Shown: piece after piece, positions 58,111 through 64,000 of the stretch | Layout: the number at the start of each line of letters is the position of its first letter | Position numbering within the stretch: the first letter of the stretch is position 1 | From: Paulownia fortunei | Taxonomy: Eukaryota; Streptophyta; Magnoliopsida; Lamiales; Paulowniaceae | Length of the DNA: 64,000 bases | NCBI GenBank assembly: GCA_019321725.1 | Contig: CM033121.1 | Span: 9,920,001 to 9,984,000 of the forward strand | Reading direction: 5' to 3' | Notes under the pieces: generated by a model | What the model was told of the DNA's origin: nothing | What the model saw: the letters and a program-made list of their open reading frames with translations, nothing else | Database searches by the model: none | Translations under genes and position numbers: made by a program

Positions 58111-58709
58111 AATTGGACAGCAAGTAAATATGAAAATGTGAATCCGTCCCATTTGATAACTTAGCATATTTCAACCTAGACATGTTGCTATTGAGTGTTA
58201 ACAATTAGATACATGATAATACTTCAATTATATGATGTTTACATGTATCTAAGATGAGAAATTAAGGTATTGGAGGGACTAGATTGGGTTCTAGTTTGTA
58301 AAACCTAGATAGCTTGGTGTTTAAGGTTTTAGTATGATATTTTATGCTTTCAACTTGCCAAATTAGGAATGGTGTTTGATGTTGCTAATATTACAGGCTA
58401 TTTTACATCTAAGATTAGAGGGGAACAATAAACAAATCTAGACTAAGCCACCAACCAAGTGAAAGGTAAGTAAAGATTCATTTGCAACTACAATGCATAG
58501 ACATAGTAAATATGTGATTTATATATAATACCATAGATCATATGTGCAAAGCAGAGGACACACATTACTATCATTCATATCTATTGAGCATACAAACATG
58601 GACATTGGCACGTGCATGCATCATATACGAGCATTGTGATAAATCTTGCATTGCACGGCATGATTCTGAGAAAGAAAAATATTTTGCTGACCACTACTAG
58701 TGCACCGAA

Positions 58710-58795
58710 GCATGCATGGATTTGCATGATTTTATGCATGGATTTGCAGGTTCGGGTGCATGGATTTGCATGCGTATGAGTATGCATGGATTTGT
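58710..58795 (+). repeat. GCATGGATTTGCATG repeat cluster
   Basis: Four copies of GCATGGATTTG (or GTG at the last) lie in about 80 bases with irregular spacing of 21-27, inside the solo LTR. Confidence 0.75.
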
Positions 58796-59455
58796 GTGCT
58801 TATATGATTATTGGCCATTGAACTATGGCGGTGTACAGAGCTCTTTTCCGGTGTATGGGATAGTAGCGTTGGTCAGGGGCCCAAGAAAGAAATGATTTTG
58901 AGAGAAATATTTTGATACATAAAATTGCATTGTGGGCATAGTATTTTGAGATGCATGACTTGATATTGTGGATTATTATTTGACATGCATAATCTTTACT
59001 TGCTGAGTATTAGCTCATATAGTTTATGCATTGTAGGTGAGTACGACAATGCTTGAAACATCTTTTACTGGCTGGGCAGTGGTTAGAGCTCCTGCAGGAG
59101 TCTGAAAGAGTGTGTACATGGATGACGACCTGTTGGGCTATTTTGTTAGCTTGTTATATTTTGAGTTTGTTGTATTATATTTTTAGACCGGTACTATATT
59201 TTGTTGTTAAAACTTTACTGTAAATAAGTATGTAAATATTGGGTCGTTGTGGGTGTTGTGCTTTTATATAAATACTGATCCTGCTATATACATGACATAT
59301 GTGAGAAAGTATTTTAAACAGGATTGTGCATGTAAGAAGTGATTTATCTTTTCTTAAAGTGTTACAAAAAAAAATTATTACATGCATGCACACAGGTTCT
59401 ATCATATCAAATTATACTATATATCTAGTTGTTGAGTAGTGGGTGTTACAACTAG

Positions 59456-60288
59456 CACATTTCAAGCACTATAAATAGAGGGTAGAGGGTTTCTTTAAAC
59501 TCAGTTGTCTAGTAGTAATATAAGTTTTCTAGTAGTAGTATAAGTTTTTCTTTTAGTAGTAGAAATGTATTCTCTAGTTTCTCTTCTATTTGTAGTCTTT
59601 CCTACTTTTATTATATCTTTTTAAATTTTACTTTGCTGAGAAAAATGGGTTAAACTCTTGATGGAGAAGAGGAATGGTTACAAGGGTAAAAAATATTTAA
59701 GTTTGTTGTATTATTATTTTAATTTTTTATCTAAACCCTGGTCGTATTGTGCTGATTCTTGATTTATGTATCACTGTGCCACAATAAATACTTGGGTTCA
59801 TTTGGCTAGATATTTGGTTTTACTATACCAACTGCTAACGTGAAATCTTAATTTATTATAAACAAAAGTATGCATAAATACTTAATCGCATAAACAAGTG
59901 TTGGCGTTAAGTCATAATTTACAAATGGTAAGACAATATCATGATTTCCTTATTGTATGAGCTATTTGATAACATCTTCATATTGAAACCTTCATTATAT
60001 ATGAATTCCAATAGTAGTATTTAAAAGAGGTAAAAAGAATAAATAATTATTCACCTATCCAAAACTCAAGAGTGGACCCTAATCCTTAGTACTTTTATTA
60101 CTTTTGTTTTTTTTCATTATAGATTACATTTTTTTTCTATATTCTAAATCACATTAAGCCCGTCTTTTTTTTGTAGAAATATAATCCTGAATTCTTCAAA
60201 CAATTTTTCTATGGATCGACCTCGGACTCACAAGAAATTTATTACTTGACACAACCTGTACTTGGGTTTGCAACCTTAAATTGTAGCA
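59456..60288 (+). mobile_element. Element D 3' LTR, right part
   Basis: Continues the LTR cut at 35691. CACTATAAATAGAGG supplies the TATA box (CTATAAATAG 59469-59478). The rest follows the element C LTR (TTCTCTAGTTTCTCT, GGTTACAAGGG, ACTTGGGTTTGCAACC) to the end TTGTAGCA at 60288. It is separated from its left part by 23.8 kb of nested insertions. Confidence 0.8.
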
Positions 60289-60479
60289 CCAATCACGCAG
60301 ACCACCACGGTCGGGGATGCACCCATGACGTGGGGGTCATTGGTGGCCCCAAGCCCACGAAGTGCAACTTATGCCTAGAGATGCACTAGAAAACCTTCAG
60401 CAACCCGTTGGCCTCATTGACATGGAATCACACGTTGGCCCAATTCACCACTGTTAAGCTATCATCTTTACAAGCCGAT
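60289..60479. other. G+C-richer spacer between elements D and C
   Basis: 191 bases with clearly higher G+C than the surroundings (for example CACGGTCGGGGATGCACC) and no match to the other elements here. It may be the original target DNA or a gag fragment; short frames such as ENLQQPVGLIDMESHV are open but unrecognised. Confidence 0.4.
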
Positions 60480-61250
60480 TGATAAGTGCACATTTTGACA
60501 TATTTTGTATCAAATCCTTTATACTTTTCTTGCTTTATTCTTGTTAATATTCTTGTTTTATTAATGTTTTGTGTTAGGGAATAAATGGAAGCATGTTTCC
60601 ATACTTGTGCAGTTTTTGTAATTTGAGAATAACTTCATGATAAAAAGCCTTATGAACCTGAAGATTATTTCATTTGAAAGCCAAGAGATAGAGGTACAAC
60701 TTTTATGTTGGAAGCTTAGCCCAATTCAGTCTTGATAACAGCATAAAATTTGTCCAAGTAGTTGCACAAAATGGATCACCAAAATTCGGATCAGAGTTCA
60801 GCCCAGTATTGACTTATTTCACCAATTCGGTTATATATCTTGAGCCCAAATTTATTTTGGGCTAAAATTAGGATATGTTATACCCAAGAAGTAAATAAAC
60901 AAGTTTTATGAATACAAGAGGGTGTGAAAATGTGTCGAAATGGTAAAACTATAGGCTGCAAGTTGCTGCTGATGTTAAAGGGCGGCTCTTGGACATGACT
61001 TGGTAATTTGACTATATCTCCTTCATCCGATCGCAAAATTTGACAAAAGATATATGAAAATATATCAGCGCTGAAAGATCTACAATTTGTATTCTTCACA
61101 TATCTTCAAAATCTGGCTTTATCTAATCGAAAAATATAATTCAATTTAATGGGTGAGAAATTTGTGTAACAACTTACCAACTCTTGGAAACTAGCATACC
61201 ACTTGATTAACCCCTCCATTATTTGTTTGGCCTATGGATTACTCCAAGTA

Positions 61251-61260
61251 CTATAAATAG
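61251..61260 (+). promoter_or_regulatory. LTR C TATA box, copy 1
   Basis: CTATAAATAG, conserved in A (39558), D (59469) and in the second LTR C copy. It is followed by AGCTTGTAAGAGGAGG, likely the transcribed leader. Confidence 0.7.
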
Positions 61261-61821
61261 GCCATGTATTAAGCTTGTAAGAGGAGGAGGGAAAAGGGTT
61301 TCTTTAGGCTAAGTTATATAGTTTGTATGTTTTCTAGTATTGTAAGTTTTCTAGTAGTAATAGAAATGCATTCTCTAGTTTCTCTTATATTTTTAGTCTT
61401 TGTTACTTTTATTATGTCTTTCTAAATTTTATTTTGCTGAGAAAAAAGGGTGAATCTCTTGATGGAGGAAGAGAAATGGTTATAAGGGTAGAAATTGTTT
61501 AAGTATGTTGTATTATTGATTTTATTTTTGATCTAAACCCTACTTGTTTTGTGGTGATTCTTGATTTATGTAGCTCCAATGGCACAACAAATACTTGTGT
61601 TCATTTAGCTTATTGTAAAGATATATGAAAATATATCAGCGCTGAAAGATCTACAATTTGTATTCTTCACATATCTTCAAAATCTGGTTGTATCTAATCG
61701 AAAAATATAATTCAATTTAGTGGGTGAGAAATTTGTGTAACAACTTACCAACTCTTGGAAACTAGCATACCACTTGATTAACCCCTCCATTATTTGTTTG
61801 GCCTCTAGATTACTCCAAGTA

Positions 61822-61831
61822 CTATAAATAG
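61822..61831 (+). promoter_or_regulatory. LTR C TATA box, copy 2
   Basis: Second CTATAAATAG, 571 bases downstream of the first, with the same flanks. Transcription could start at either. Confidence 0.7.
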
Positions 61832-62660
61832 GCCATGTATTAAGCTTGTAAGAGGAGGGGGGAAAAGGGTTTCTTTAGGCTAAGTTATCTAGTTTGTATG
61901 TAGTATTGTAAGTTTTCTAGTAGTAATAGAAATGTATTCTCTAGTTTCTCTTATATTTTTAGTCTTTGTTACTTTTATTATGTCTTTCTAAATTTCATTT
62001 TGCTGAGGAAAAAGGGTGAATCTCTTGATGGAGGAAGAGAAATGGTTATAAGGGTAGAAATTGTTTAAGTATGTTGTATTATTATTTTTATTTTTGATCT
62101 AAACCCTACTTGTTTTGTGGTGATCTTGATTTATGTAGCTCCAATGGCACAACAAATACTTAGGTTCATTTAGCTTATTGTACAGTTTTATCCCATCGAC
62201 TGCTAATGTGAAACCTTGATTTGTTGTTGACGAAGGAGTACATAAATGCTTGATCCCATAAATAAGTGTTGACGTTAAGAGATAATTTGCAATAGTAAGA
62301 CAATATCATGATTACCTTATTGCATGAGTTACTTGATAATATCTTTCCATTGGAACCTTCATTATGTATGGATTCCAATTATGGAAATTAACAGAGGTAA
62401 AAATAATAAATAATCATTTCTCTATCCAAAACTCAAGAGTGGATCCCTAATCCTCAGTACTTTTATTATTTCGATTTTTCTTTAGTTACATCATACATTA
62501 ATTGTTCATATATTTTGATTCACATAAACTCCATCTGTTTAGAAATATAAACTTGAATTCTTCAAACAACTTCCCTGTGGATCAACCTCGGACTCACGAA
62601 AATTTATTACTTACTACAACCTGCACTTGGGTTTGCAACCTTAAAGTTGTAGCAAGTTTT

Positions 62661-62678
62661 TGGCGCCGTTGCCGGGGA
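62661..62678 (+). promoter_or_regulatory. Primer-binding site, element C
   Basis: TGGCGCCGTTGCCGGGGA is an exact complement to the 3' 18 bases of plant tRNA-Asp including CCA, six bases after the LTR end. Shared by Athila and Tat lineages. Confidence 0.9.
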
Positions 62679-62854
62679 AGGCAAGGTAAGTATTCAGGTT
62701 TGTTAATATTTTTCCTTTGTAAATATAGTTTGTTTATTTTCTTTATGGATATATGGTTATATGGTATCGTAGTCATAATTCTCGACGTTTAGTAAGAAAT
62801 AATTTCGAAACTTTGTTTGGAAATTTATTTGAATCATCTCCACACACTTCCACC

Positions 62855-64000
62855 ATGGCTGAAAATGAAAGTGTTCAGGATGAAAATGAGAATCAACAGG
62901 TGCGTACCATGCATTATTACTTGCAACTTCCTCGAAATTCTTCTCCTTCTTGTTTCATTTTTCCTCTAAATGCAAGTCAGGTATGATCCCTTTACTTCCT
63001 AATTTCCATGGTTTAGACTCTGAAAGCCCTTACTTGCATTTAAAAGAATTTTATAAAGTATGTGCCACTTTTGATGATCAAACTTGTACAAATGAGATTG
63101 TTAAGCTCAAATTATTTCCTTTTTCTTTAAAAGAAAAAGCAAAAAATTGGCTTAATTCTTTAAAACCTAGGTCAATTGGCACTTGACAAGAAATGCAAGC
63201 TAAATTCTTGAAAAAATTCTTTCCAACTCATAAAACTAATGCTTTGAAAAGACAAATTCAAAATTTTTCTCAAAATTCGAATGAAGTTTTCTTTCAATGT
63301 TGGGAAAGATTTAAAGATTTGTTGAATTCATGCCCATATCATGGTTTTGAAAAATGACGCTTAATTAGTTTCTTTTATGAAGGTTTAACTCCTGAAACAA
63401 AATAATTTGTTGAAACAATGTGTAATGGTGAGTTTCTTGATAAGGAACCTGATGAAGCCCTAGAATATCTTGATCATTTGGCAGAAAACTCTCAATCATG
63501 GCATAGTGTTAATTCTTCCGAAGGTTCTATTAGATCTAATCTTGCTAATAGTAATAAAGGAAAATATTACCTTAGCCCAGAAGATGATCTAAATGCTAGG
63601 CTTGCTAGTTTAACAAGAAAAGTTGAAGCCATGGAACTTAAAAAAGTAAAGGAAATCAAATCTGTACAAGAGGAAGAAGTTTGTAGCAATTGTGAAATTT
63701 TGGGCACTCCACCAATGAATGTCCAAACATTCCAGTACAAGCAAATTTTATGAACACATTCAAAAAACCTTTCCATTCTCCATATTCTGAAACTTACAAT
63801 CCACAATGGAGAAATCATCCAATTTCAGTTGGCGAGATGATAACCGTGCCCAACCACTGCATTCACAAAAACCACAAAACTTTCATTCTTATCCACCTCC
63901 ACATACAAAATCCATTGAGGAGACTTTGCAAGCATTTATGCATGAACAAACAAACATCAATAATCAGACTTCACAAGCTATCAATGAGATCAGAAGCACA
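62855..64000 (+). pseudogene. Element C gag (partial at window end)
   Basis: ATG at 62855 (CCACCATGG) opens MAENESVQDENENQQVRTMH, then LNASQV; a short deletion follows relative to A. The gag core VKLKLFPFSLKEKAKNWL precedes TGA at 63183, the codon that is a stop in A and D as well. Further text includes NEVFFQCWERFKDLLNSCP, TGA at 63356, TAA at 63402, the helical ARLASLTRKVEAMELKKV and a zinc knuckle VCSNCEILG. One G lost at about 63703 shifts the knuckle frame. The rest of the element is not in the window. Confidence 0.8.

Larger units (their letters stand above)
56555..59450 (+). mobile_element. Solo LTR, Del/Tekay-type
   Basis: 2896 bp from TGTGATACCC to GGGTGTTACA, with ACTAG on both sides (56550-56554 and 59451-59455). 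The near-complementary ends and length fit a Del/Tekay chromovirus LTR. It contains a diverged tandem duplication (period about 194 at 57725-58110) and a cluster of GCATGGATTTGCATG words at 58712-58790. No internal coding region. It inserted exactly at the edge between the B 3' LTR and element D. Confidence 0.85.
61046..62182 (+). repeat. 571-bp tandem duplication in LTR C
   Basis: 61046-61616 and 61617-62182 are near-identical. The second copy differs by a 6-bp loss around GTATGTAGTATTG and a few substitutions. The join lies at TATTGTA/AAGATAT. Confidence 0.9.
60480..62654 (+). mobile_element. Element C 5' LTR with duplicated promoter
   Basis: 2175 bp from TGATAAGTGCAC to TTGTAGCA. It holds an internal tandem duplication (61046-61616 and 61617-62182), so two TATA boxes CTATAAATAG (61251-61260, 61822-61831) are present. 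Without the duplication it is about 1.6 kb, as in element A. Confidence 0.85.
60480..64000 (+). mobile_element. Element C: Athila-type retrotransposon, 5' part (runs off window)
   Basis: Complete 5' LTR (60480-62654), intact PBS, and gag from 62855 to the window end. Same family as A and D. It has the best preserved PBS and start region but already carries stops in gag. Whether it also carries ORF-X and LOG lies beyond the window. Confidence 0.85.

Overview
The window is a stretch of flowering-plant nuclear DNA, probably from a eudicot. It is AT-rich and almost entirely made of transposable elements stacked inside one another. The lineages support this: Athila-type Ty3/gypsy elements with a tRNA-Asp primer-binding site, chromovirus-type solo LTRs, Ty1/copia remnants and L1-type LINEs. 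The only host-type genes I can recognise are also plant ones, a xyloglucan endotransglucosylase/hydrolase (XTH) and a LONELY GUY (LOG) cytokinin-activating enzyme, and both survive only as decayed or captured copies. I see no intact host gene, no tRNA or rRNA gene and no CRISPR array.

Layout. 1-4218: a LINE whose 5' part is inverted against its 3' part (the twin-priming pattern), split by a 2.0-kb solo LTR (2111-4122, TSD ATTGA). 4219-6265: the 5' end of a second LINE. 6270-7020: a gypsy-type gag-like fragment. 7104-15551 (minus strand): pieces of one XTH gene, with the last two recognisable exons pushed about 7 kb apart by a solo LTR (8028-10316), copia debris with one copia LTR (12313-13327), Ty3 fragments and a minisatellite. 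15.7-20 kb: AT-rich intergenic DNA with two long polypurine tracts. 20.0-22.1 kb: LTR debris and a reversed chromovirus integrase/chromodomain. 22095-27092: element E (LTR, PBS, gag, protease), carrying a nested solo LTR (22372-24448, TSD ATATA) and ending in an inverted fragment.

From 27 kb on there is an Athila nest. Element D (27093-35691, continued at 59456-60288) was hit in its 3' LTR by element B (35692-38834 and 48596-56550). B was hit in gag by element A (38835-48590, TSD AATAA/AATTA). A chromovirus-type solo LTR (56555-59450, TSD ACTAG) then landed at the right B/D junction. Element C (60480 to beyond the window end) is a fourth copy of the A/D family; its 5' LTR has duplicated its own promoter.

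The most notable observation is in D and A. Between the integrase and the 3' LTR, where Athila elements usually carry an env-like ORF, both copies hold the same intron-free cassette: a possible internal TATA box (a good match only in A), an unidentified ORF ('ORF-X'), and a processed LOG-like coding sequence with the FCGSNLGKN, GGGS and PGGFGTLEE motifs. Finding it at the same place in two separately inserted copies argues that it was captured once and then carried by the retrotransposon family. Both copies are now broken, in different ways.
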